From contig NW_022985442.1 in the NCBI RefSeq assembly GCF_010093595.1, forward strand, positions 200,046-264,045: DNA of 64,000 bases, read 5' to 3'. Below are positions 1 through 12,755 of this stretch, one piece after another. A model generated the notes under the pieces. It ran no database searches. It was not told the DNA's origin and was given only the letters and a program-made list of their open reading frames with translations. A program made the position numbers and the translations under genes. Source of the stretch: Mytilinidion resinicola. Its lineage: Eukaryota > Ascomycota > Dothideomycetes > Mytilinidiales > Mytilinidiaceae. Each line of letters begins with the position of its first letter. Position 1 is the stretch's first letter.

Positions 1-368
1 TAGGCCCCTTCTTTTTTTCTGAGGCGTTCACCGCCAATATAAGCTCTGCGTGGAGGTATCCGCGCGCACTGAGGGGGTTTTCTGGTGCCTGTGAATGCTC
101 CCGCGCCCGCGTGTTAACAAGGATACTATGCACTCACGTGCCAGTGAAACTGACTAGTTATCAAGCGTTGCGCCCGTGGTGCTTGAGTCCTTTTTATACG
201 TTCCACCACCATCCGTGCTGCGTGTCCGACATACACCATCAACACACCACCTCTTGACCATCCACCAACCGTCTCAACCCAGACTTGACATCAACAAGCT
301 TGCCATCTTTCCACACCAGACAGTGTCATCCCTTCTGACAGACATCCCTGCCTCTTCATACAGACGAC
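1..368. other. Upstream region of the first gene
   Basis: This is non-coding sequence ahead of the first gene. It contains a CACGTG core at 135-140, about 230 bp before the start codon, and a C/A-rich stretch from about 225 to 365 typical of a fungal 5' untranslated region. No TATA box is convincing, and no reading frame here looks protein-like. Confidence 0.5.
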
Positions 369-1442
369 ATGGCTCTTCCAACCCGAGCGCAGGAAAAGGC
401 GGCGAAGGCCGCTGAGGAGGCGCGGAGGCGTCAGGCAAGATCAGACCAACTGGCACAGATGCGACAGACGAGCGCTGTCATCGAAGAGCGCAGAGGACTG
501 CCACCTCCGACACCTGTCCAGTCTCAAAGCCCTGCCACTCCAGCAGGGACCTCGCAGCAGAATCCAGCAGTCGTCCAAGCATCCGGATCCCAACCATCGC
601 AGAAGTGCGGACCAGGACGACCGCGCAAGAGCCCTCCTCCCGGCGACGATGAAGAGGTCGAGCCATGGGGAGTCGAAGTCCCCCGCGACCGCGTTCCTGG
701 GCCCGGAGCTCTTGTCCTGGATCGCGTCCAGATCCCAAAGCGTCCCGACACCGGCGCTAGCCCAGCCGTTGGCATTCTTCGAGGCGCCGCCGCTGCCACC
801 ACGCCGCAACCACAGCGAAGAGTATCATTTGGTGATATCGAGTGGCGTCCCATCCTCGACGCCGCACCCGGGGAGCGGACTTGTGCCTCTCTGGGAACAC
901 CTGCCAATTCGGACTCGTCCGACGACGTGGACGAAGAGGCGCAAAAAAACGAGACCGTCAACGAGAAGACCCGGCTTCCTTTGGCGGGACGGAGACCACA
1001 TTCCCGCCACTGGATCCACGACTGGACCAGGTACAAGGAGGAGGGAGAACTCTTTCGGGATCCGGCGCAGCCACAACCAGATGGGACTGTCCAGGAAGAT
1101 CCGGCCCGAGTATCGCTGCGACAACGGGTATGTGCAGCGTTAGGACAAAAATTACAAAGACCGCTCCCTCAAGGTACTCCTCCGCCGTCAGAAGACGAGT
1201 CGCAGACCGGTGATGAGGAAGATTCGGCTGCTGTGCCAGTACGACCCGGTCAAGCAAAACTCCAGCCGGCTCCAATACCTCCTATGCCAGTACAACAACT
1301 GGTGCCCAGCGTGCAGCAGAGCCTTAGCGCATCGATTCAAAGCTGGACAGATAACATTCCTTGCGCAGTGCGCGTCGTGGTGATGATGGCTATTCTCAGC
1401 TACATCTTCGAACAATTGGCAACAAGGAGCAATGATTCCTAG
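369..1442 (+). CDS. Hypothetical proline-rich protein with C-terminal membrane segment
   Basis: A single-exon gene of 357 codons; I do not recognise a named family. The first ~45 residues are charged and probably helical (MALPTRAQEKAAKAAEEARRR). A long Pro/Ser/Gln-rich, probably disordered middle follows. It contains an AT-hook-like GPGRPRK around residue 82 and an RRVSFGDIEW segment around residue 150 that matches the RVxF docking motif of protein phosphatase 1. The last ~25 residues hold one hydrophobic helix (CAVRVVVMMAILSYIF) followed by a short polar tail, which is the layout of a tail-anchored protein. The start codon follows a C/A-rich leader and lies downstream of a CACGTG site. The gene converges on VPS13. 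The composition and the terminal helix argue for a real gene; the function is unknown. Confidence 0.6.
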   Translation: MALPTRAQEKAAKAAEEARRRQARSDQLAQMRQTSAVIEERRGLPPPTPVQSQSPATPAGTSQQNPAVVQASGSQPSQKCGPGRPRKSPPPGDDEEVEPWGVEVPRDRVPGPGALVLDRVQIPKRPDTGASPAVGILRGAAAATTPQPQRRVSFGDIEWRPILDAAPGERTCASLGTPANSDSSDDVDEEAQKNETVNEKTRLPLAGRRPHSRHWIHDWTRYKEEGELFRDPAQPQPDGTVQEDPARVSLRQRVCAALGQKLQRPLPQGTPPPSEDESQTGDEEDSAAVPVRPGQAKLQPAPIPPMPVQQLVPSVQQSLSASIQSWTDNIPCAVRVVVMMAILSYIFEQLATRSNDS

Positions 1443-2130
1443 GAACGAAACTTCAACGCCAAGTATCGAGGTCGTCGGTATTGAAAACCGGGCTTTAGGG
1501 GCAGGTGGGAGGAAGCGAGGTCGCGGAGGATTGTCATCGACATGGTCCTCGAGGTATGATTTGGTGTTTGGATGTCCGAGGTGGATCAAGATGGCTTTTC
1601 CGGAAGACAAGAATGTCAGCACGCGCATATGTACATGAAGAAAGTTGTTCGAAGTTGGTAAGCCTGGGTGTGATGAGAAAATACCTCCGGATACACCATC
1701 CTGCTGGGGCGAGCAACGTTCTGTAAGAGCTTGTTACAATCTTCTATACCCATAATCAGTGATGAGTCATGCTGTTATACACTCATATCATACCTTTATA
1801 AATCTCCCATATGACTCCATCTTGTTTGTCCTATGAAGTCCTGTTGAGTACTGATGAAAGATGTATATGCCGAGTGTGATGTCACGTGACTCTATTAATC
1901 CTGGCCGTAAAGTCGCATACCGGAAGGCCGGTAGAGGAAAGAGACACGTTTTATATTGCTCATCAAAACGCTCAGATGCCCTTCCAAAGCAATGTCAAAA
2001 AGAAAAAGAAAAAGAAGTGAAAAAAAGTAGAAAAGACACGCCTAAAGAATACACAAGAACTCGTCGTACAGTCTCAAGCCACTCATAACCTGCCCGGAGG
2101 CCAACCCAATTTTCCATTACCCTTTTCCCT
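1443..2130. other. Convergent intergenic region
   Basis: This 3'-to-3' spacer lies between the first gene and VPS13. It is AT-richer than its flanks and contains one perfect TCACGTGA octamer at 1882-1889. I see no coding potential; it should contain the two facing transcript ends. Confidence 0.5.
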
Positions 2131-5100
2131 TTACCCTTTAGCATTATACTTATCATTATAAGCATTGACAGCCACGGCAACCTGCTTATAGAACCAATTC
2201 CTCGAACTCTCATCGCCCACCGGGATGAATGGCCCATTCGTGCCGCCCTTGAGCGTAATACTCATCCCCGTCCGCTCCTTTGAGATAGTCTGGATATCCT
2301 TAAGCGGAACATCCCACTCCGTCTGCAGCTTCTTCGTTCGCACAAGCATGATGCCGTTATACGTGAGCATAACCAACATATCCTTGCCCGAGATCTCGAG
2401 ATGGGCTAGGTAGTCCTCGTGGAAGTATTTCCCGTTGTCGAGGGTCTTGAGCCAGAACTGACCGAGCGCTTCGCGTTGGCTATAAGGCCGCACGACGCCG
2501 TCCTGGCCGATGAAACGGGTGAGGCGGACGCGGTCGAGGCCTTCTTGGTCGAAGACGGTGGTGGTGTTGCGCACGCCTTCGGCCATGTTGGAAGCGAGAT
2601 CGAAGGCACCGATGGCAGCTTTAGTGGGGAGACCAAAGAGGCCTTTGCCAACGCCTTTGACAAAGCCGGCGACGCCTTCTTTCTCGGCGCCTTGGATGGG
2701 ATGGCGTGCGAGACCTCCAATGCCGCTGGCTAGACTGCTGGCGAACGCGTTGCCACCGGAGGTGATGCCGTACAAGGCATGCTTCGGTCGATTCCTGTTT
2801 CGAGACATTCTTCTCTGGTCTTGGAACTCCTTGTCCATGGTGGCTGCAGCAAGGCCCTTCGACATGCTTCCGGTGAACTTGGCCATACTGTCCGAGAACC
2901 CAAACACAGACTTCTTGACAAAGCTGGATGCGCCTTTGGCGATGCCAATGCCGAGATCTTGAGGCCTATCAGAAGCGACAAGACCCTGGTACGGCTCATA
3001 GAAGATATCTGCCACTCCAGAGCTGATGTTCGTGAATAAGCCAACAGGGTTTCCGAGGAAATCGGCAGAACCGAGCACGACATGGACCTGTCGGAGACTC
3101 TCTTGGACGTAGTGGTTCTTAATGTTGGCGATCAGAGCTTCTGATGAGACTCGAGCGTTCTCAAGCATGAGCGCGTTGTATCTTACGGGTGCATCGTTGA
3201 CGTTTCCGATGGACATTGTGAGAACGTTAACGGCAAACATGAAGGGGTTGTTCGATGTCATTGTATCCTCAGCGTTGATACGCTCCGTACGAACAAAGGA
3301 CAGATCTATTTGCATCGGTTGGAGATGGAGAAGCTCGAAGTAAACGTCTTGGCCCGTTTGCTCTTGTGCTGGCTCCGGAATTTCGAGAGTGTCGTCGCAC
3401 AGTTTGCCCTCTTTCTCCTCAGACCAAGAGGCTCCTGGTATTTTCGTGAAGTCCAGCATGGCGAATATGAAGTCTTCGTCAATTTCTAGCGTCATCTGCT
3501 GAAGCAAGAAAGTGAAATACTTGATGTACAGCACCCCATATGAGTCGTCTTTAACCCGTGTGATGTTCGTCTGGAAGATAGGATGCGCTTCCATCTCCTT
3601 GCCTGTCTTGGGAACAACACTGGGGTAGAAAATGATAGGGAAGATTCCTCCATATAATTGGTTGTCGATCTGGATCCATTTGACAGTGGTATTCAGGGTC
3701 TGGTATAGAGGAGAGTCGGAGTATTTGACCTCGATGTCTCGGAGAGTGAGATAGATGAGCTCACGCAATTGTCGGTTGATCAGCGAGATGCCGATACCAG
3801 CGAAACGTATCTGCGCTTTGAAGGTTACGTCGGTATCCATCTCTTTGATCTCGAAGCCGCCAGTAGTTGACTGGGAAGCAGATCCAGACTTCTGCTTGTA
3901 CAAACTCTTGGATTGCTTGAAGTTGGACAGCACAAGCGTCTGTGTTGGGCCCTTCGCGACGACATTGAGATCAATGACCTTTTGGCGCGTAGACCCTTGC
4001 GCCGGAGGAACCTTGAATGGAATGAGGTTGCCAATTTCTGCTAGTTTAACATGTCGTTCACGTCCATTAGCGCTTAGGACGATCTCCTTGTTCTTAGCAG
4101 CCGGGAAGTCCCATGCATATGACATGATACTTCGCGGAGGGAGGCGGTACCGGATAGGTCGGAATCCAGAACCTCGGTCGTCCTCATCTTCGTCAACGTT
4201 TGGATTAGTTTGCCAGTAGAGGAATTCCTGATCACTCTCATTGCGCATGGAAAACGGCCAGTGCTTGGTCTCGACGCTAACGTGGAGGAATATGGTGGCA
4301 TTTTCCATGAGAACATCGATTCTAATGAGTTTTTGCCGCTGGCCTGCCTTAGACAGCTTCACGTGGACGTTGCCAACGTTGGAGATGTTGAATGGCGATG
4401 ACCACTGGTTGTTGACCCCGGGGTAGCAGAGGCACAACTGTGGATTGGAACCTTGCTTCAGGAATCGAAGAGGGAGAAGTTCGCCATGTTTCAGAGGTAG
4501 CCATTCCGACGATCCAGGTTCGCGGATGTTGAGATCTTCTGTCGTCTTGTTCTTGAGAATGAAACGCGGTGCAATAGTGACGACTTTGCTTAGATTGTAC
4601 TGCAACGGAGTTAATAACATTTCTTTGCCAACAGTGGAGTAATGTGAACTTACCTTGCCCTCGCCCTCATCTACCGTAATGCCAATATGCATTTCAGATC
4701 TCGCAGTGGAAGCTGGCAGCGTGACGGCGTACGTACTGCCGATAGCGTCGAAACTCTGAGGTTTGCTCCAATTCGCCTTCCCAACTTTGATAAGCGCTCG
4801 GTTTTTCTTGTCATCGGTTGAGAACGAGAACATGAAAGGCATAGGTTTTTGTGCATCATTCTCACTGTTTGCAAAGACACTCTGACCGGCAGCAGCTTTC
4901 GCTTGTCCGAGGAATTGTTTGCCGCGCACGTCAAGCTCCAGACCGGTACGATTCAGGATGACATAAGGACTGTAGATGGTGACCTTGAAGGATCCACCTC
5001 CGTCAGGGATGTTGCTGAAAGTGGTCAGTCGAGGACGGATTGGAAAAAAGGATAGTCTTACTAGAAATGCATTTTGAGATGGAGGGTCAAGTCGTCGTTA

Positions 5101-8100
5101 TCTTTGACCTCCAGCGTCTTTTCACGCCGGAAGTTTTCCCGATCAGTGGAGTTAATGATACCAAACTTGCTAGGTCTGAAAGGCGTGTCTTGCATGTCTA
5201 CGCTTAGCAAGAGCAGATGTGACAGTTCAACCACATGAACCGGGCTAACACCGCCTTTACGAAGGAAGTTTGTCCAATCCTTCTTGGTATTACCGTCGTA
5301 GATGCGGTACTTGAAGTCATAAGGGAGCAAGTTCTGGACCTCAATGGGAGCGGCAAGTCGGATTCGCATATAGGGATAAACACTTCATAGGTGAGCATTT
5401 GGAATGATACTCCTAAAGATCTTTGGGTCACTTACTCAGTCAATGGATCATTTTTATCAAAAGCGGCGTGCATCTGGAAGTAGAAGGGCGGCGATGTATC
5501 GTCTTGCTCGCCACGGCAGGTGATGGTGCGCGTCGGTCTCTGGAGAAGGTCTTTCCAAAAGAGGCGCTCATTCGACCATGTATACCCAAAACCTTGATCC
5601 GGGCGGATCACCAAGGAGTGCATGTATGCTGAGCCCACTGGAGCAGGCCTAGCATCACCTGGTGCAATCTTCTCGATTTTTAGCAGATGGCCCTCTTCTG
5701 AGCTGAAGACGCCCAGCTCTATAGGGATCTGCGTGTTGTTCTCCACAAGAAGAGGAGACCGGAAAGTAATGTACTTCACGTTGTCCGCTCCGAGGGTAAC
5801 TTCCGCAAGAAGGCGATGCTGTACGCGGTCCTTCTTGGGCTTGAGATTGTAAAGCTGTTCGCCTTCGCGATGTACCGGAACGCGAGCAATGCTGTCAAAG
5901 CCGCTGCCTTCTAGCTTGATGCCTACGACACCAGTAGCTCCCTCTGCGGACAAGCTCTCTCTCGTAGCAGAAGGATCTTCGAAGCGCCAAGGTTGTTCTT
6001 CTCCGTCGGCAAGTTTGGCAGCATAACCTTCTTGATCATCTCGAGCCTCAGACCAGACATTGATATCAAAGCCTGTGTAGTTGCGAATTCTGTATGGCGC
6101 ATCGGTACCTCTGGGCTTAGACAAGATGTCTTCTTCAGACGAGAGGAAATCTGCAGATTTTGAAGCTAGTGCAATGGTGGCAGATGTTACTGTCAGCTCC
6201 AGGGACTTTCTTGAGTAGAGCTCCACAGAGAGCTTGTCGGGATTTTGTTCTTTCGACATGTGGAACCCTAATTGCCAGGGCTCAACAAGAGGCTCCCAGG
6301 CGGATTTGGAGAAGTTGTAGATGTTGAATAAAGTCTCCAGACTGGTGTCGGCTGTCATCGCTCCGGACCAGTCTCTGACCTCGACGCCAAATCTCTTCAC
6401 TCTCCAGTCCAGCATAGGAAGCTCATGGAGGTCACCGATAAGAACAACGCGGATTCCTTCGATATTGACTTTCATTTCCTCGCGCTTGATGACAGCTGAG
6501 CCGGTCGGTCGTGGCGGTGGTTCTGGTAGACCTTGCCGGCTAGATCGCTTTGCGGTCTTCGTAGTAGAAATCGCCTTCGCTGATTTCTTTACAGTTGTTC
6601 CCTTCGCAGACTTTGCACCGGAACTAGCGATTTCTTTGATTTTCTGTGGCTCTTGGCTACCTGGCTTCTCTCCATCGTTGGCTGACATCTCCGAAGCACG
6701 GCTGACGATTTGCATGGCAAGCAAGATATCTCGAAGCGACAGCCGGAGTATAAGAGGCTCAATGTCGACGCTAATGCTAGTGAGAGATGATTTTGTGCCT
6801 TGAGACCGCATGTCCAGAGACGTCTGGATGCTGAAGTCGTCAAGGATCCTCAGTCTGCTATCGTCGAATCTGTCCATGCGACAAAGGAACATTCCGACTT
6901 TGTCCACCTGCAGCGTCATAGCTTGTTGTTTTGATACGAGGACTTGCTTCGTGCCCAGAACAATGGCTTCGGAGCTGATGATAGCAGGGTTAGCAATAAG
7001 CACAACTTGCGCATCTACGAGATTGACTCGGAAAGAGATATTCATCCCAGAATCTTCTTCTCCTGTAGACTCAGCTTTGACATCACGAGTGGGCCTAGCA
7101 AGGTCCCCTGAATGCGCACTCAAAGTACTGTCAGCATCGTGACCATCATCTTCCGATTCTTCTTCAATCGCCAAGGGCTCCTCGGTTTCGAGACCGGAGG
7201 TGATGAAAGATTGGAGAGCGAATAGATAATCGAGAGCCAGGATCACTCGAGGGCTGTCGATAGTAAGAATTGCAATCAAGTTGTTCTCGGTGCCCCCAGA
7301 AATCGACACGCTGGCCATGAACTGCTGCTTGACATCGTTGTTGATGAGAGACATGATTTTGCGGAATTTGTTGGTTTCCTGGGTGCGGCTATCTCTGATA
7401 GTAAAGGACTGCACGAGGAGCTCGGCCTCCAGAGCACCATCGCTTATCATTCGTAGCTTGACGTTCGTTTCATTTAGCGAGAACTTGGAAAGGCTTGCTG
7501 CTTCGAGGTCTCCAACAGGCTCGTCTTCTTTGGCCTTGATGAGCTCCAGTCCAATTGTGCCGACCTTGAAGATAAAGTCGAGTTTGGTCCATTTGTCATC
7601 ACCAGTGTGCAACTCAGGGCCTTGGCTTGAAACGACCTTCCCAGTGTCTTCTTCAGAGTCTGGCCCATCGTCGGTGAACTCTTTAGCAGTTTCCGTTGTG
7701 AAATCTGGTAGCTCGTGCTGCAGATCATCCTCTATGACGGCGTCCGATTCGGTAGCGAAGGCTGCTGGGACAGACCTAGCAAGCTCCAACATAAGCCTCA
7801 TCTGCTCTTGTGTAAGCTTGAGATTTAGATCCGACATTGAGCCCTCAATCTCAAGATCCGGTCTTTCTAATCCGGGCTTGTGATCAATCATGGTAAGGTT
7901 GAAGTCCAGATCAACTTTGTCGATCAGTTGGAGCTCTTCGGACTGGTCATCTCCGTAATGCAAATTGGAGGTCAGCTTTATGTGCCTGATACCGGCTGAT
8001 AGCTTGTTTGCGACATCAGAAGACTTAGAGTCGTCCACAGGAACAAATTTGTTCTTCGCATAGATCTCTCCAAGATTTGCGGTCAAAGTGTCCCGGTCCG

Positions 8101-11100
8101 CCTTGTCACTGATGACCATTCTGGGGAATACCACAATGGGCGTGCTGATGACGATGTCGAAATGCATCTTGTTGGCTCTCTCCTGAATCTGGCTCGCTTG
8201 GTTCGCAGCTGCTTGACGCGCAGCGTTGAAGATGGCCTGCATCTTGCCAAACTTGACGGCGAACTCCATGATCTTCCGGAATGGCTCGGTAAGGAAGTTG
8301 ATCTTGATAGACCCAGCTTTCAGTATTATGGAAGAGTCATAGCCAGGGTACGCCTCAGACTCCTCATCGAATGTCTCATAGCTGAAGTCAGCGAGGTCTT
8401 TCCCTTCGATCGTTACAAGCTGGCGGAGGGATGATTCTGCGGATACCCCTTGGTTAATATCGTCCACAAGATTTAGGTTTCCAAGCCGGCCACCAATGCG
8501 CATCGACTTTCCTGAAAGGAAGATTCCAACATTGCCGGAGTTCAAGCTCAAAGTTGCGAGCCGGATTCCGTCGTTGTTGAGAATGACAGCAATCCGCTTC
8601 AAATCAGCTTTGATGCGAATCTTGTCAGGATCTCCAGGCGAGGCTTCTGTCGCTTGCAGTCGTTCCGCTTCCTTTATGGCCGCTTGCTTCTGATCTGACT
8701 CTGCTCCCGGGTTTGTGAAAGTTATCAACACGAAATCAAGCAAAGTCAGCAAAGTCTTGCGGGTAACGATCAGATTGATGGTTGAAACTGATACGTCCAG
8801 GTTTGTTGCGATGCCCTCGTACTTTGACATGAATTCGGGAGAATCTTTGTTGACCTTGAAGAATTTGACTTGGAACAGGTCCTTTTGTGTAGATGAGTCC
8901 GAATCCTCGGAAGAAATTATGTTGCGAAATTCAGGGAGAGGATTCTCCTCAACATGATCTTCTACAGCAAGGGTTTTGAGACGAACCTCCGCCGCCATTT
9001 CGAAGGGCGCTTGGTAGAACTCCAGGAAGAAGTGTTCCGCAACGAGTTCGACTAGAAGTTGATCTGGCTTTTTGCCTTCAGGATCGGATCTGTACAAGGA
9101 GCCTTGGAGCTTGTCGACAGTGAAATTGAATTCGAAGTTCCGTTGGTGGGAAGCAGCTTCGGCCGGCGATTTGCTCTCGGTTGCTTTCTCGAAGTGTTCG
9201 TCGCCCGAATTATCGCCCTCTTCGTCCATGACAAGCGCATGCTCTTGAGCCGCGAATTGGAAGGACTTTGACCTTTGACGGCCCAATGGTCCTTCATCTC
9301 GCCCTGTGCTTGTAGGTTTGGGGTTCGAAGGCCCTTTCGCGCCATCGATAACCTCTTTAGTTGGCTCATCGTCGTCGAACTTGGGGATGGCTACGTCTAT
9401 GAGCTTCATGAGATTTTTGTATTTTGCATCAGATACCGAGGCATGAAGCACTGGGAGATTTCCGGATATGCGGAATTTAGTCAGGTCTGACGCTTTGGGA
9501 ACGATACAGATCTCGATCTTGAAGTCCATATTGATACGGTCAATGATGTGAAGATCTTTGGAAGCTGAATTGTCGTCTAGTTGGGCACGAGTCTCCTCGA
9601 TGGAAGTGCCTATCAGGACTTGAGTAGACTCCAGCTTCAATAAGAACTTGTCATACATCAATCCTTCTAGTCGTTTGAAGTCCTCTTCGGTGTATTGCTG
9701 TTTCTGTTTTGACTGGATATCTCGAATGGTGTCTTTGTCGACGAGCTCGCTGGTTACACTGGCGTGACCCGCATCCAATATGAGACAAATGCTTGAAGCC
9801 TCGGTGACGGAATCAGGGACGATGATCAGAGGTGCTTGAAGGTCCAACTGAGCGTTGATAGTTTTGTGCTCAGACAGTGCGAATTCCAGACCGGCGCGAG
9901 TCTGCTGCCGGAGGCCCTCTACAGTCGCACCAGCAGTCTCCATAAGGGCACCAATGGACTCCATATGTCGTTCTGGAGGCTTGAAGAACTTGGCTACTTC
10001 GACAACGAAGATTGGGTTGTAGACGATTTCCATGCCCTCGAGCTTCATGGTAAGAGCAGTGTCCGCACTACCATCGAGAGGGTTCTGCTCGAAAGATAGC
10101 TGGAAGAATGGATCTTCAGCTTCTTCCTCGTCTTCCCCATCCTCTTTCGATGTTTCGTCGTCATTGAGTTCTTCGAAACGCTTCTCATCTGGAACTGGAG
10201 GAGCGTCTTTGATGGTGATGATCTGCGGAAAAAGGCTGCCCTCGGTTGTCCCGTCGTAGAGCCTCATCCCCTCAAGGCTGACTTTGGCGAACATAGAGTC
10301 TGTCCTCTTCAAGACGGTAGTCGTAAAGGAATCGAATAGAAGCCGTAGAATCTCAGTTTTCTTGCCATGTGGATCCCTCTTGAGGGTGAAGCTGCCAGTC
10401 CTCAGACTCAAATTGACTTCTATCCGAACATACTCTTTCGGCATATCTACCGCTTCAGTGATGTTCTTCTTTTCGTCCCAGTCAATTGCATCGTATAGCT
10501 CCTTTCGCTGTTGCTCGGACATTTGAGTATCATCGTCGGCTTGTTCTTGAGGTTTGGATCCCCACGCCCACTGGGTCCACGTTTGCTTGGGTGGCGGTTT
10601 CTTGACGCCGATATTCTCTTTACGGAGTTCATTTCGAGCCAGAGAGCGCCAGAAACGAAGGTCTTCGTAGGTAAGCTTCCTCTCTAGTTTGTCCTGCTCT
10701 TCGATCTCCGCAGGCGTCAACTTCTCTTCCTTTTTCTTCTTCTTGAAGAGCTGGATGTAGCGTACTCGATCATCTCGGCGCTCCTTGAAGTAGTCCCAGC
10801 TCCACTTCCGGTTCTTGTCATGGATTTTGTCAAGAACAGCCTTTCCAGCGAACCGTAGCCAGCCTTCGGGGTCTTCTTTGGGGGACGATTTGGGTTGAAA
10901 CTTTTTGTATTCTTGGTGTCTGATGAAATAATGGAAAAGATCCACAAGCATTAGGGCATCTCGATACTGGTCTTCATCAATGATGAAACCGAGCTCGTCG
11001 AATAACAGGCGAGCCTTCATCTTTGGCCTATCTGATTTGCCAGTCTTATCCATCTCCAGCCCTGCACGACCACTAACAGGCTTCAAGATAAATTGATGGT

Positions 11101-11878
11101 CTCCGACCTTGGGGTTGTCGCTCCTAACAATCATATCCCGGAATTTCTCGATGAAATCACTATGATCAACACCTTGCTCATCCTTGTCTTGGGTTCCTTT
11201 TCCAGTGCCTAAGAGTTCCGTATCTGTATCCCAGTATACCGCCAGCGACCCTAAAGTTGCAAGCTTGTGTGTCGAGCTCGACGAGCCTTGTATGAATGTC
11301 GGGGTCCAGTTCTCGTCGGTACTAACGGCGCTGAACTCTTCGAGAGTAATACCGAGAGCGAAAGGGTGACCAGGGTCCGAGATGGAATCCTCGTATCGAA
11401 TGTGGATGTTCTTGATGCTGACTTGGACATTGTCAACTATAGCAGTAACCATACTGGCTGTGAAGCTTTGGTTCTTCTGCAGTTCTTCCTGGCTCATGCC
11501 CTCGGTATTCCTCTCCTTCAACAGCTCCGCACTATCGAGCTTCTCCATCTTCACTGCATGTGCTCGCCGCTCCTCTTCCTCCGCGTCATATTCCGCGTCT
11601 TCTTTCGGTGCCGCCAAAAGGAAGACATCCTCGATGTTGACCTTGAGTGGTTTCCCTCTTAGGTTCGACCAAGGAATCGATAGTGTGAGTGAACCGAGGT
11701 GTCCTTCGACGACGTTGAGCGGGAGATGGAGCTGGTCCAGAGCCTCGCGGCGGAGTTCCAAATTTCGTAGTTTGACATCTCCAGACCATATCCCAACATT
11801 CAATTGTTTAGGGTCGAAGTTCTGAACATACATGCCCAGAAAGCGATTGAGCAGGTTAGCGACGAGTCCCTCAAGCAT
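2131..11878 (-). CDS. VPS13: VPS13 bridge-like lipid transfer protein
   Basis: VPS13 proteins are long grooved rods that move phospholipids between organelles at membrane contact sites. Exons on the minus strand are 11878-5436, 5382-5062, 5014-4654 and 4599-2131, giving 3197 residues; yeast Vps13 has 3144. The N-terminus is a chorein domain (MLEGLVANLLNRFLG..., then GDVKLRNLELRREALD). The middle repeats the long beta-groove pattern. The adaptor-binding region is split by the small introns (Y|NIPDGGGSF, D|VYPYMRIRL junctions). The C-terminal ~350 residues hold the Gly/Ala-rich amphipathic segments (GIAKGASSFVKKSVFGF, GIGGLARHPIQGAEKEG) and a PH-like end (SITLKGG...NWFYKQVAVAVNAYNDKY). Introns are 53, 47 and 54 nt. 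The last (4600-4653) is a multiple of three and has no stop codon, so its retention would insert 18 residues. No lesion was seen across 9.6 kb of coding sequence. The gene is divergent to EMI1. Confidence 0.95.
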
Positions 11879-12755
11879 CGTGCAGAGGGGTAGCCGTTAC
11901 CCGGGCCGGGGCGAGAGGGAGAAAAGGGTTCGAAGGGCGGTCACGTCGTTAGACTTGGTGACTTCATAAGGGACGTTCGAGAGGGCGTCGTAGAAGCGTC
12001 GTGTGGTGTGTGGATGAGGAGTAAACACGTTGCGGGGCGCCGTGCTTGCTTCTCCCACGCCTCCCTGTGCCACAAATCGTTCTGAACGAGTCAATAGAAT
12101 AAGGTCACGTCCAGAAGAGAATGAAGAAAAGAGGCAGAAATAGAAGTGGCAAGAGGAGTACGCGTCACGGACGCCCTTGGTGGTTAAAGGCTTCTCGACG
12201 CAGCCTTCTCCATATCTTGAAATGGGGAAGTGAGTGACGTCGGTGTTTTCTCCGTCCCGCGCCTGTCACGTGGAATCAACCATCTTCTTGCAACTCTCAA
12301 CTCTCTCACCTTACTGCTGGCGGATAAGCTTCGATGGGTTGATTTATGGATAGACTATGTACAAGGGCGTTACGAATACTTTCAGCTAGGTATGTTCAAC
12401 TTTGCGGCGTGTACTTCTGTGGTAACTTAAGTGGCCCTTTCGTGGAAGACTTATTCTAACGTGGTTACAAGCGCAAGCAGTGAAACTTCAGCTTCCTAGA
12501 TCCATCCTAGGAGATCTCTATAGCTTATCCAGCCCTCTGAAATCATAGCCAGAGGTACTGTTTTGATGTCGGCAGAAAATCTCTTGGCATCCGCCTTTCT
12601 CGCCATCGTGACCTCTCAGATCGCATCTAAAACATTTATTTCTAAACCCATCTCCGCAATTGAGCCACCCCGAAACCGCCCAACCCCCACTTCGATCCAA
12701 CATCTTCTCCTCACATTTCAAACCGCACCCTCAAGATCATCAATCAAACCTCACA
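11879..12755. other. Divergent promoter region, VPS13 / EMI1
   Basis: This 877-bp spacer lies between two genes transcribed away from each other. A CACGTG core is at 12267-12272. A C/A-rich leader (about 12660-12755) precedes the EMI1 start. The reading frames here are short or out of frame with EMI1, and I see no additional gene. Confidence 0.5.

Noticed and set aside
2225..11825. Many plus-strand reading frames of 60-200 codons opposite VPS13
   Set aside because: They are antisense shadows of a continuous VPS13 coding sequence; none carries a family motif or its own splice structure.
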